Shown here one piece after another: positions 1-8,631 of a DNA stretch of 64,000 bases (position 1 is its first letter; the number at the start of each line of letters is the position of its first letter). The notes under the pieces are model-generated. The model was not told the origin of the DNA. It did not search any database and saw only the letters and a program-made list of their open reading frames with translations. Made by a program: the position numbers and the translations under genes. This DNA comes from WTGJ01 sp965237765. Its GTDB lineage: Bacteria; Chloroflexota; Anaerolineae; Aggregatilineales; Phototrophicaceae. The stretch covers positions 2,614,926 through 2,678,925 of the forward strand of contig OZ250157.1 of the NCBI GenBank assembly GCA_965237765.1, written 5' to 3'.

Positions 1-1469
1 CTGTCCAACCCGTCCGCCGCTTCCGGATGCGCACCCAACCACAACCAGGCCTCAGCGCGCAATTCCGTAGAAGCGGTTTGGGTCAATATCATGTAGATTT
101 GCGCGGCGGCCTCATTATCTCCCATTTTGACAGCAGCGGCCGCTGCAAGTGATAACCCGCTCTCAGCCTGTTCGCTCGTCGGGTATTGCTCATATAGTTG
201 CAAGAATATGCGGCGCGAGCTTTCTGTTTCGTCTCGCGTGCCGTAGAGGTACCCTACCCGCCAAAGTGCTTCCGCCGCCGCGTTCTCCAGCTGGGGATAA
301 TCTGCGGCGATTGACGAATAACGCTTGATGGCGGCGTCAATATTTCCCGATTGGAAATAGGTGCGCCCCTGCTCCAACAACGCCTCTCCCAGTAGTGGGG
401 AATCAGGATATACTGCCGCCATGATCTGGAAGGTCAACTGAGCAGCTGCGTAGTCGTCTAGCCCGCGTTGGCTGCGGCCCATCATCAAGTACTGCTCAGG
501 CGTTATGGGCTTACCGGCTGTTTCCTCCTCAAGCGCAGCCAGCGCACTGGCATAATCACCCAACTGATAACTAATGAAGGCGCGCTCGCTATCGGGCAAT
601 GCAATGCCATACTGATCTAAGGTCTGCAAAGCCAGATAGGCGTGAGCTGTCTCTGGATATTCGAGCGTGATCTTGCGCATGCGTTCTATCCCAGCCGCGC
701 TTTCGCCGCTTTCCAGCGTTGCCAGTGCGGCGTTGTATTCCATCTCAGCGCGGTAGGGCGCATTGCGCGCGACAGCTAGAATTTCATTATACTGCGTCAC
801 GGCCTGCGCATATTCGCTCGCTTGCCAATGGATCCGCGCCAGCTTTTCACGCAAGATCAGCTGGGGGATAAGCGAACGCGGATGCTGGAGTGCAAGTTGA
901 TAGTGCTGGATCGCCTCCGCATATTCATTGAGGGCCAGGCGCGCGTCGGCGATTCGCTCCCAGACGTAACTGGCGAGCAGGCTCGACCCTTGAGCAAGAT
1001 ATTCCTGGAAATCCGCGATGGATAGCTTCCATAAACCTAGCGAGAGTGCTGCACTCCCCCTCAAGTAATGGGCCTGTGGCAGGCGTTCATCGGTGGAGTA
1101 ATCGCGGATGAAAAGCGAAAGTGCGGCGCGCGCCACCACATATTCACCGGCGCGATTGCCCACTTGCCCCAACGCAAAGGCGGCATCTGCGCGCGTAAGC
1201 GGCGGCACATGCTTGGCTGGCAGATCCAATATCTCGTGATAAGCGACGAAGGCCTCTTCATAATAGCCGTTGAGCGCAGCTTGAGCGGCAATCCGCATCG
1301 TTTCAGCGGGCGGGCGAGAGGGTGTTGGCAATGGAGTGGCGGCTTGCGCGAGGACCGGCGCATCTGGCGTGACCACGATATAGGTAACAGGGGCTGCTTC
1401 CAGGATCGTACAACCCATCAAACTGAGAATTGCTGTGCAGCTGAATTTCCGCAGGGCCGCAAACATCAT
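1..1469 (-). CDS. TPR-rich lipoprotein, 3' end cut by window edge
   Basis: An open frame runs from the ATG at 1469 to the window edge (at least 489 residues) without a stop. The N-terminus is a lipoprotein signal: basic ARK region, hydrophobic stretch, then a LMGC-like lipobox with the lipid-modified Cys at about residue 20. A proline/threonine-rich linker follows (around residues 30-50). The rest is alanine- and leucine-rich helical repeats with Tyr/Ala spacing typical of TPR or Sel1-like arrays (for example a repeat ending NEYAEAIQHYQLAL). The protein is therefore probably exported and anchored to the outer face of the membrane. In Chloroflexota such N-terminal repeat regions often precede a soluble lytic transglycosylase domain, but the catalytic part would lie outside the window, so that identity is only a possibility. 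An alternative Met start is one codon downstream (1466). Confidence 0.75.
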   Translation of the reverse strand, partial: MMFAALRKFSCTAILSLMGCTILEAAPVTYIVVTPDAPVLAQAATPLPTPSRPPAETMRIAAQAALNGYYEEAFVAYHEILDLPAKHVPPLTRADAAFALGQVGNRAGEYVVARAALSLFIRDYSTDERLPQAHYLRGSAALSLGLWKLSIADFQEYLAQGSSLLASYVWERIADARLALNEYAEAIQHYQLALQHPRSLIPQLILREKLARIHWQASEYAQAVTQYNEILAVARNAPYRAEMEYNAALATLESGESAAGIERMRKITLEYPETAHAYLALQTLDQYGIALPDSERAFISYQLGDYASALAALEEETAGKPITPEQYLMMGRSQRGLDDYAAAQLTFQIMAAVYPDSPLLGEALLEQGRTYFQSGNIDAAIKRYSSIAADYPQLENAAAEALWRVGYLYGTRDETESSRRIFLQLYEQYPTSEQAESGLSLAAAAAVKMGDNEAAAQIYMILTQTASTELRAEAWLWLGAHPEAADGLD

Positions 1470-1526
1470 GTTATCAAGGAATAGGGTGACAGAGACAAAA
1501 CATTATGTGCGGCCGACGCAGACCCG

Positions 1527-2027
1527 TCAACCAGGCCTCACAGTGGGGGGCGTCAACTCATCCGCCAGCCATGGCAATCCATAGCCTACGAGCAGATGTC
1601 CGGCCTCCGCCAGAGCGGCGCTCAACTCCGTTTGATCATGGTAACTCCACCAATGCTGCGCAGAGGGCAAGATCGCCACGGTAAAATCACGCACGACCAA
1701 CTCGCTCAGCATGCGGCGCGCATAATCGGGATCGTTGCTCAGGAGGTGTGACTGCTCAGCGTCGCTGCGCGTCAAATACACAGTGAAGCGCGATGCAGCT
1801 TCCGGCGCCCATTCGCTGCTGACGTATACCAGGTGCTGAAATTCGATATAAGCATACAATCCCTGCAGCGTTGGAATATCTGTTGAAAAACGCTTCCAGA
1901 ATGTAAATTTACCGCTGGATTCTCGTAGTGCACCCTGAAGGAGCTCATAGCCGGCCGCCGCCAACGCTTGCCCGAGTACCAATTGGAGCAGCGTACCGAA
2001 GCGTTCGTTCACTTGTTGCGATTTCAC
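1527..2027 (-). CDS. Hypothetical protein translationally coupled to the DUF255 protein
   Basis: This 166-residue protein is not recognised with confidence. I chose the GTG at 2027 because it overlaps the upstream gene's TGA as GTGA, the usual sign of translational coupling; a longer frame begins at 2096 inside the upstream gene. The protein is a mixed alpha/beta, soluble-looking chain with no signal peptide or membrane segment. Aromatic clusters (FWKRF near residue 44, QHWWSYHD near 127) and a GLPWLADEL ending stand out. The overall look (an FTFWKRF-type strand, a surface helix, a C-terminal GLPWL) faintly resembles DUF4304-like small proteins, but this is a guess. The overlap suggests a role tied to the thioredoxin-domain protein encoded just before it. 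Confidence 0.6.
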   Translation of the reverse strand: MKSQQVNERFGTLLQLVLGQALAAAGYELLQGALRESSGKFTFWKRFSTDIPTLQGLYAYIEFQHLVYVSSEWAPEAASRFTVYLTRSDAEQSHLLSNDPDYARRMLSELVVRDFTVAILPSAQHWWSYHDQTELSAALAEAGHLLVGYGLPWLADELTPPTVRPG

Positions 2028-4072
2028 GTCGCGTTTAGTTCCGCGCGTAAAGCGGACGTGCTCGTTACTGGCAAACGGCAGGCAAAATTGCGGCATACGT
2101 AAGCAGTGGCCCGGCCGTCTTGCATTAGGCGGTCGCGCAATAGCGGAATGGCGCTCTTGACGGCCGCGGCTTCCGTCGCAACAGCGCGCACCAGATTGGG
2201 GCGATAAGTCTCTTCGAGTACGGCCAGAAGCTGTTGTGTGCCAACGTCAGCGATATCGCCGATGATGGCAACTTCAACAATGCCAACAATCCGCGTCTCT
2301 AGCGCGTTCAGGCTACCCGCGAAGGCCTGCGGGTATTGTTGCATCGCCGCGCGCGTCTTATTTAGCGCCGAGATAGCCGCCGCTTCGTAGCGCGCTTCGC
2401 CCGTATAGGCGGCGAGGCGCAGCAATTGGCGCGCGAAATGGGCGTTGGCAGAAGGAAAAGCGCCGTCTTGCAAATTGCGCGCCCGAGCGACGAGCGGCTC
2501 GTGTTGGTCGCTGCTATCGTAAAACCCACCGTCTTCACCACGGAAATGCTCTAGGGCGTAATCCGCTAACGAGCGCGCTTCCCGGTACCAGCGCTCATCG
2601 AAAGTCAGCTGATATAGCTCGATCAAGCCATCGATGAGGCAAGCATAATCTTCCAGGAAGGCCCGTATCTTACTCTGGCCCAGACGGCGCGTCCGCAGCA
2701 AGGCGCCATCGCTCAGCCGCATTTCTCGCAACAGAAAATCACCAGCACGAATGGCCGCTGACCGATAGCGCTCATCGTCCAGTACGTGCGCCGCTTCCGC
2801 TAGGCTGGCCAACATCAAGCCATTCCAGCTGGTGATGATTTTGTCATCCAGCAAAGGCGGGATCCGTGTTGAGCGCCGCGCGTAAAGTTTCGCGCGCGCC
2901 GCCGCGATCCGCTTGCGCAATTCGTCGAGCGCGATGCCCTGCTCCTTCACAAATTCATCTTCGAGAAGTGGCAGATGCAAGATGTTCTTGCCTTCGAAAT
3001 TGCCAGCTTCCGTTACACCCCAGTAAGCGCTGACCAGCTCGGCGTCTTCGCCGAGAATCTCTTCCAGCTCGGCTTTTTCCCAAACGAAGAATTTCCCTTC
3101 TACGCCTTCGCTATCCGCATCCGTCGCCGAAAAGAAACCCCCGTCGGTGGCGGTCATTTCCCGCAAGATGTAATCGTAAATATCTCGCGCGATGTGCAAG
3201 AAGATTTCGTCCTGGGTGAGTTGCCAACTCTGCAAAATGATGCGGCTCAGTTGCGCATTGTCATAAAGCATCTTCTCGAAATGCGGAACGAGCCACTTCG
3301 CATCCACACTATAACGAGCAAAACCGCCACCAACCTGGTCATAAATGCCGCCGCGCGCCATCTGCTCGAGGCTATGGGCGACCTGTCGCAAAGCAGTCTG
3401 TTCGCCGGTTCTCACACAAGCGCGCAGCAGGAATTCGTGTGTCATTGGCTGTGGGAATTTGGGAGCGCCGCCAAAACCACCATGCACACTGTCATATTCG
3501 GAGCTAATTTGCCGTTGCGCCTGTTCGAGCAATGCGCGGTCCAGCTCCTTGCCACCTTCATACGACGCCTCCAGACCCGGCCCGCTTAACATTTCCTTCA
3601 GTTGGCCAGCAACCCGCTCCACTTCATCCCGCTTTTCACGATAGATTTGTGCGATCCCGGTAAGCAACTGTCGAAACGAAGGCATACCGTAGCGCGCTTC
3701 TAGTGGAAAATAGGTCCCGCCATGGAAGGGTCGCCCATCCGGTAGCAGAAACACCGTCATCGGCCAGCCGCCACCCCGCGTGAGCACTTGTACGGCCGTC
3801 ATGTAGATTGCGTCGACATCCGGCCGCTCTTCGCGATCGACCTTAATGTTGATGAAGTCGGCATTCATTTGCGCGGCCGTCGCTTCGTGCTCGAAACTCT
3901 CATGCGCCATCACGTGGCACCAATGGCAACTGCTATATCCCACGCTCAGCAAAATTGGCTTATCTTCAGCGCGGGCACGGGCGAATGCATCTTCACCCCA
4001 GGGGTACCAATGCACAGGGTTATCCGCGTGTTGCAGGAGGTAAGGGCTCGTTTCGTCGCGAAGGCGGTTCAT
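2024..4072 (-). CDS. Thioredoxin domain-containing protein, YyaL/DUF255 (SSP411) family
   Basis: A 682-residue protein with the hallmark N-terminal block of the family (MNRLRDETSPYLLQHADNPV), followed by a thioredoxin-like domain with a CHWC motif at residues 49-52. A long C-terminal alpha/alpha-barrel region resembles N-acylglucosamine 2-epimerase/glycoside hydrolase folds (about residues 200-680, with the conserved GGIYDQVGGGFARYSVD segment). The physiological reaction of this family is not settled; redox or sugar-binding roles have been proposed. The start at 4072 matches family N-termini; the frame extends 25 codons further upstream to 4147 but that part reads like promoter sequence. It is divergent from ftsH and leads a two-gene unit with the small unknown protein. 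Confidence 0.9.
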   Translation of the reverse strand: MNRLRDETSPYLLQHADNPVHWYPWGEDAFARARAEDKPILLSVGYSSCHWCHVMAHESFEHEATAAQMNADFINIKVDREERPDVDAIYMTAVQVLTRGGGWPMTVFLLPDGRPFHGGTYFPLEARYGMPSFRQLLTGIAQIYREKRDEVERVAGQLKEMLSGPGLEASYEGGKELDRALLEQAQRQISSEYDSVHGGFGGAPKFPQPMTHEFLLRACVRTGEQTALRQVAHSLEQMARGGIYDQVGGGFARYSVDAKWLVPHFEKMLYDNAQLSRIILQSWQLTQDEIFLHIARDIYDYILREMTATDGGFFSATDADSEGVEGKFFVWEKAELEEILGEDAELVSAYWGVTEAGNFEGKNILHLPLLEDEFVKEQGIALDELRKRIAAARAKLYARRSTRIPPLLDDKIITSWNGLMLASLAEAAHVLDDERYRSAAIRAGDFLLREMRLSDGALLRTRRLGQSKIRAFLEDYACLIDGLIELYQLTFDERWYREARSLADYALEHFRGEDGGFYDSSDQHEPLVARARNLQDGAFPSANAHFARQLLRLAAYTGEARYEAAAISALNKTRAAMQQYPQAFAGSLNALETRIVGIVEVAIIGDIADVGTQQLLAVLEETYRPNLVRAVATEAAAVKSAIPLLRDRLMQDGRATAYVCRNFACRLPVTSTSALRAELNAT

Positions 4073-4162
4073 TAACAGCTCATGTTCGTTAGCAAGGCAA
4101 TACGCAGTATAGCCAGCAATCGCGGCGATATTGTATATTTCTAACATTATCCGACCAGGTTA

Positions 4163-4193
4163 TTGGCCACGCCAAGGACGAAAACGCTACAAT
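4163..4193 (+). promoter_or_regulatory. Putative ftsH promoter with embedded palindrome
   Basis: A -10 like TACAAT lies at 4188-4193, preceded directly by GC, with a weak -35 TTGGCC at 4163-4168 (19-base spacer, slightly long). The -35 sits inside a short perfect palindrome, TTGGC-CAC-GCCAA (4163-4175), which could be an operator. Start of ftsH is 26 bases downstream. Assigned by eye. Confidence 0.4.
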
Positions 4194-4219
4194 AACATTA
4201 TCCGTATGAAAGTGAGCAC

Positions 4220-6217
4220 ATGCATTTCTTCCAGAACAAACCCAATCAATCGCAAAACGATGGCGAAAATCGCCCACCCTCGCCACAGGGATGGCGGCGC
4301 TGGGTCTGGCCGATCGTGCTCGGCTTGTTGGCCGTGTGGTTCCTGTTGCGCATCCCGGAGCTATTCGGTGGATTGCAAAATTCTAGCTACTTGACGCTGG
4401 GTTATTCTGATTTCGTCACCCAGGTTACGCGGAGCAATATTTCTTCCGTCAGCGTGCGCGGCGACGATTTGGAAGGACGTCTACGCAACGCCATCGAATC
4501 TTCCGGCGCGCTCTATTTCCGCGCAACCCGCCTCGAAGGCGCCGAAGATTCGCTGATCACGTTACTGGATAGCCACAATGTGCGCTACGAAATTGACCCG
4601 GTAGAAATCTCGCCTATCTTATCGCTTTTGATAGGTTGGGCGCCGATGCTGCTCATATTTGGTTTTCTGATCTGGACGGCAAAGCGCGCGCAAGGGCAAG
4701 CGGGCAATATCTTCGGTTTTGGCCGCTCTGGCGCGCGCGAATATATGGCTGACCGCCCACATGTTACTTTTGGCGATGTGGCCGGGCAGGAAGCATCCAA
4801 GAACGAATTAAGCGAAGTTGTGGACTTCTTGAAGGAACCGGCGAAATACATCTCTTTGGGTGCTCGCATCCCCCGCGGTGTATTGCTCATCGGCCCGCCA
4901 GGCACCGGCAAGACTCTATTGGCGCGTGCAGTGGCGGGCGAAGCGAAAGTCGCCTTCTTCAGCCTCGCTGCTTCGGAATTCGTGGAAATGTTCGTCGGGG
5001 TCGGCGCCTCGCGCGTGCGCGACCTCTTCAGCCGAGCCAAAAGCACGGCCCCCAGCATCGTCTTCATTGACGAAATCGATGCGGTTGGCCGGCAACGCGG
5101 CGCTGGCCTCGGCGGCGGCAACGACGAACGCGAGCAAACGCTGAACCAACTCCTAGCGGAAATGGACGGCTTCGAGCAGGACGCGACGGTGATCGTCATG
5201 GCGGCCACCAACCGCCCAGATGTGTTGGACCCCGCTCTGCTCCGCCCCGGCCGCTTCGATCGCCAAATCACTGTCGGCCTCCCCGATAAAGCCGGCCGCA
5301 AAGACATCCTTGACATCCACACACGCAGCATACCGTTGCACGAAGATGTCGCGCTGGAGCGCATCGCCAGCGCGACGATAGGCTTTTCTGGCGCGGATCT
5401 GGCCAATCTGGCAAACGAAGCGGCCTTATCCGCTGCGCGACACACGAAGAAGCAGATCACCATGCGCGATTTCACCGATGCTTTCGATCGTATCGTTCTC
5501 GGCACGGAAAGTCCACCGTTGGCCAACGAGCAAGAGCGGCGGACCGTCGCCTACCACGAAGCCGGGCACGCGCTGACCGCGGTCTATACGCCTGAGGCAG
5601 ACTCGGTGCTCAAGGTAACCATTGTGCCACGGGGGCAGGCGCTGGGTGTCACAGCACTGGCACCCATCGACGAGAAGCGCAATTATCCGCGCGAATACCT
5701 GATAGCGCGCGTGCTGGTGGCCCTGGGCGGACGTGTTGCCGAAGAGCTGGCCATCGGCGAAATTACCACTGGCGCCGAACAAGATTTGCGCCTGGTTACC
5801 GGTCTGGTGCGCCGCATGGTTGCTAACTGGGGCATGAGCGAGGAGGTCGGCCTGATTAATTACGGAGATGACGAGCGCCAACCATTCCTCGGCTATTCGT
5901 TATCCCAATCCCGGCCTTATGGCGAAGGAACGGCCTCGCGCATCGACGTTGAAGTGAAGCGTATCATCGACGGCGCCTACGAAGAGACGCGCAAGTTACT
6001 ATCCGGGCATCGCGCTGAGTTGGATGTGCTGGCGAACGAGCTGCTGAACGAGGAAATCGTCGACGGCGATCGCGTGCTGGAAATCGCCGGCGTGAACGAT
6101 GCCGCCAAGCGACCCAATGTCATCGCCTTTGCTCAAGAAGATGCTAGCGATGCGGAGGAAACGCCGGCCGCCACGGATACCTTGGCCGATAACACCAGCT
6201 CGGAAGAAGCGCGCTAG
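4220..6217 (+). CDS. ftsH: ATP-dependent zinc metalloprotease FtsH
   Basis: A 665-residue membrane-anchored AAA+ protease that degrades misfolded membrane proteins and short-lived regulators. Visible features in order: short N-terminal tail, first membrane helix (about 30-50), periplasmic FtsH-extracellular domain, second helix (about 133-152), AAA domain with Walker A GPPGTGKT at 225-232, Walker B IVFIDEIDA, second region of homology NRPDVLDPALLRPGRFD, then the protease domain with the zinc site HEAGH at 446-450 and a downstream acidic ligand in GAEQDL. The C-terminus is acidic and low in complexity. Length is normal for the family. The stop codon overlaps that of the convergent EF-G-like gene by four bases (CTAG). 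All catalytic motifs are intact. Confidence 0.97.
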   Translation: MHFFQNKPNQSQNDGENRPPSPQGWRRWVWPIVLGLLAVWFLLRIPELFGGLQNSSYLTLGYSDFVTQVTRSNISSVSVRGDDLEGRLRNAIESSGALYFRATRLEGAEDSLITLLDSHNVRYEIDPVEISPILSLLIGWAPMLLIFGFLIWTAKRAQGQAGNIFGFGRSGAREYMADRPHVTFGDVAGQEASKNELSEVVDFLKEPAKYISLGARIPRGVLLIGPPGTGKTLLARAVAGEAKVAFFSLAASEFVEMFVGVGASRVRDLFSRAKSTAPSIVFIDEIDAVGRQRGAGLGGGNDEREQTLNQLLAEMDGFEQDATVIVMAATNRPDVLDPALLRPGRFDRQITVGLPDKAGRKDILDIHTRSIPLHEDVALERIASATIGFSGADLANLANEAALSAARHTKKQITMRDFTDAFDRIVLGTESPPLANEQERRTVAYHEAGHALTAVYTPEADSVLKVTIVPRGQALGVTALAPIDEKRNYPREYLIARVLVALGGRVAEELAIGEITTGAEQDLRLVTGLVRRMVANWGMSEEVGLINYGDDERQPFLGYSLSQSRPYGEGTASRIDVEVKRIIDGAYEETRKLLSGHRAELDVLANELLNEEIVDGDRVLEIAGVNDAAKRPNVIAFAQEDASDAEETPAATDTLADNTSSEEAR

Positions 6218-8295
6218 TCCTTGCCTCTGTCTTCCTGGTTACTGGCGATAATCTGCTCGATGAGCTGAGTGGGCACTTTTTCGTAATGGTCAAAACCCAT
6301 CTCGTAATGGCCGCGACCGCCGGATAGCGAACGAAGGTCGGTGCCGTAACGCAGCATTTCAGCAAGAGGTGCCTTGGCGTGCACTATGCTACGTTGACCA
6401 TCGTTATCAATGCCCTGAACGCGCCCACGTCGCGTATTCAGATCTCCCATCACATCCCCAAGCAGTGAATCGGGCACCGTGATGCTAACGTCCATAATGG
6501 GTTCGAGTAGAACTGGGGCAGCGTCTCTGAACGCCATCTTGAAGCCTTCGCGCCCGGCAATCTGGAAGGCGATGTCTTTTGAATCGACCGGGTGCTCCTT
6601 GCCATCAATTACCTCCGCCTTGACATTCACCACTGGAAAGCCGGCGATGACGCCATCAGGTAGTACCTGGCGGATGCCTTTCTCGATGGATGGCAGGTAT
6701 TGTTGAGATATCGCGCCGCCGAAGATTTTCGTCGCGTAAACGAATTCTTCTTCATCGTTCGGAATTACGCGCAACGATACTTCGCCAAATTGGCCGGCAC
6801 CGCCGGTCTGCTTTTTATGGCGGTAGGTAGCTTCCGCTTCCCGCGTGATCGTCTCGCGATAAGGCACTTTGGGCAACTTCATATCCAGGCCGACGCCCAA
6901 TTTTTCGGCGCGCGATAAAGTAATGAGGATGTGCGTTTCGCCCATGCCCTCCAACCAGGTCTGGCGAACATCGCCGTTGTATCGCCAGCGCAATGTAGGA
7001 TCTCCGTTGCAGAGACTGGTGAGGACGCTACCCATCTTGGCGCTATCCGCTTGTGTTCGTGGGTCCAGGGCGACGATATAGAGCGGATCAGGGAAGCTCG
7101 GCGGTACAATCTGGATGGGTTGCTCTTTTATGGCAAAACTATCGCCCGTCTGCGTGTTGTTGAGCTTGGTGATAACGCCGATATCACCAGCGTGCAAGCG
7201 ATCCACCTTCAATTGCTCTTTGCCGCGCATGACAACGAGGGAGCCAAAACGCTCCTCTTCTTCCCGCGTCGAGTTGAAATATCGCGAATCCGATTCCATG
7301 CTACCAGAAAATACGCGCAAATACGTGAGGTTGCCGACGAAGCGGTCGCTCATTGATTTGAAAACATAAGTGACGAGCGGGCCGTCATCGCTAAGCGGGG
7401 TGGCTAACGTCTCGTTATCGTCATTTTCATCTCGGTTGAAAATGGCAATTTGACGCTCTACAGGGGATGGCACATAGGCTACTAACGCCTCGAGCAAGGG
7501 AAACGTGCCGATATTGCCTGTCGCGGAAGTGACGAAAACCGGCACGGTAGATGAATTCGCATCTTTGGCCGCTAGGCGCATCCCAGCGCGGATTTCCTCT
7601 TCGCTCAGCGTCTCTTCCTCGAAATATTTCTCGATCAGTTCGTCGTCGGCTTCAGCAGCCGCTTCGATGAGCGTGAGGCGTGCTTCTTCGACTGCATCGG
7701 CGAGTTCCTCTGGCAAATCACTTCGCTCCGCCCCATCGCCATAGTAGGCTTTTTGCGTGACGAGATTGACGACTCCTTGAAAATCAGACTCCGCGCCAAT
7801 AGGTAGGACAATGGGCACGAACTTGCTATCTGGAAACGCTTCGTTTAGGCTGGCAAGCGCACGCTCGAAATCCGCGTTTTCGCGATCCAATTTGTTGATG
7901 GTAACGAGGATGGGTAGCCGCTCGGCACGCGCATTTTCCCAGGCGATTTCTGTACCGACTTGCACTCCGGATACTGCGTCCACTACCACAAGCACGGCGT
8001 CCGTCGCGCGCATGGCATTTTTCATTTCACCTTGGAAATCCGTGAAGCCCGGCGTATCGAGTAAATTGACTTTCATCTCACCCGTTTCCACGGGGATAAG
8101 CGAAGTATTTAGCGAAATCTGCCGCTCTTTTTCCTCGTCGTCCCAATCGGAGGCGGTTGTACCCTGCTCCACTTTGCCGAAACGGTTGACGGCGCCGGTC
8201 GCGAAGAGAAAAACTTCGCTCAGCGATGTTTTGCCACAACCTTGGTGACCGACAATGGTTACATTGCGCAAGGATTCGGTCGGGTATTCCTTCAT
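6214..8295 (-). CDS. Elongation factor G-like protein (EF-G paralogue)
   Basis: A 693-residue translational GTPase. The G1 loop is GHQGCGKTS rather than the GHVDHGKT of canonical EF-G, which places it in the EF-G-like (FusA2-type) paralogues whose exact role is not settled. G3 (DTPGF) and G4 (NKLD) are clear. Domains II to V follow in the usual order, including an EF-G domain IV-like stretch (GGAGQFGEVSLRV) and a C-terminal RGRVQGID motif. The frame is open to 8346, but bases 8332-8360 form a good promoter on the same strand, so the Met at 8295 (MKEYPTESLRNVTIVGH), which matches family N-termini, is the real start. No ribosomal-protein neighbours are present, as expected for the paralogue rather than the housekeeping fusA. 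Confidence 0.93.
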   Translation of the reverse strand: MKEYPTESLRNVTIVGHQGCGKTSLSEVFLFATGAVNRFGKVEQGTTASDWDDEEKERQISLNTSLIPVETGEMKVNLLDTPGFTDFQGEMKNAMRATDAVLVVVDAVSGVQVGTEIAWENARAERLPILVTINKLDRENADFERALASLNEAFPDSKFVPIVLPIGAESDFQGVVNLVTQKAYYGDGAERSDLPEELADAVEEARLTLIEAAAEADDELIEKYFEEETLSEEEIRAGMRLAAKDANSSTVPVFVTSATGNIGTFPLLEALVAYVPSPVERQIAIFNRDENDDNETLATPLSDDGPLVTYVFKSMSDRFVGNLTYLRVFSGSMESDSRYFNSTREEEERFGSLVVMRGKEQLKVDRLHAGDIGVITKLNNTQTGDSFAIKEQPIQIVPPSFPDPLYIVALDPRTQADSAKMGSVLTSLCNGDPTLRWRYNGDVRQTWLEGMGETHILITLSRAEKLGVGLDMKLPKVPYRETITREAEATYRHKKQTGGAGQFGEVSLRVIPNDEEEFVYATKIFGGAISQQYLPSIEKGIRQVLPDGVIAGFPVVNVKAEVIDGKEHPVDSKDIAFQIAGREGFKMAFRDAAPVLLEPIMDVSITVPDSLLGDVMGDLNTRRGRVQGIDNDGQRSIVHAKAPLAEMLRYGTDLRSLSGGRGHYEMGFDHYEKVPTQLIEQIIASNQEDRGKD

Positions 8296-8331
8296 CGGAC
8301 GCGCTCTCTGCTCGACAGAAACAGTGTGGGG

Positions 8332-8360
8332 ATTGTAAGCCGACACATGGGTGCTTTCAA
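8332..8360 (-). promoter_or_regulatory. Sigma70-type promoter of the EF-G-like gene
   Basis: On the minus strand TTGAAA (8360-8355) and TACAAT (8337-8332) are separated by exactly 17 bases. The predicted transcription start leaves a leader of about 30 bases before the ATG at 8295 and rules out the upstream GTG at 8346 as the start. Confidence 0.65.
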
Positions 8361-8459
8361 GGTTGCGCGCGAGCTTGCGCCAGTCGCCGCATTAGTTGCC
8401 AGGCTTGACCACATCTGCTAGCATCAAGCGTCATTATGGATGGTGTAAGGGGCGTGGTC

Positions 8460-8597
8460 ATGACCGGTGATACCGGACAAGGCCTAATCGAGTACATCCT
8501 TATCCTCGTGCTTATAGTCGTCATGTTTATGATAGCCTGGGCGCTTCTGGGCCCCACGATCGAGCAGATTTTCGACAACATCATCAATTCGCTCTAG
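8460..8597 (+). CDS. Flp-family type IVb pilin-like small protein
   Basis: A 45-residue protein (MTGDTGQGLIEYILILVLIV...) ending in IFDNIINSL. It has the layout of a Flp/Fap-type prepilin: a very short leader ending in Gly, then a hydrophobic N-terminal helix with Glu at position +5 (GQGLIEY), as needed for type IV prepilin peptidase cleavage, and a short polar tail. The Met at 8460 is preferred because an AAGGGG Shine-Dalgarno lies seven bases upstream; an upstream in-frame ATG at 8436 would add eight residues but has no such site. No prepilin peptidase, secretin or tad ATPase is present in the window, so it is an orphan here. It sits 34 bases before glyA-gcvT on the same strand, probably by chance. 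Confidence 0.75.
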   Translation: MTGDTGQGLIEYILILVLIVVMFMIAWALLGPTIEQIFDNIINSL

Positions 8598-8631
8598 CGC
8601 CAATTGCGCTGCTTCGCTGGAAGGAAACCAT

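Noticed and set aside
4585..5526. A 313-codon minus-strand frame
   Set aside because: Antisense to ftsH; serine/arginine-rich shadow sequence.
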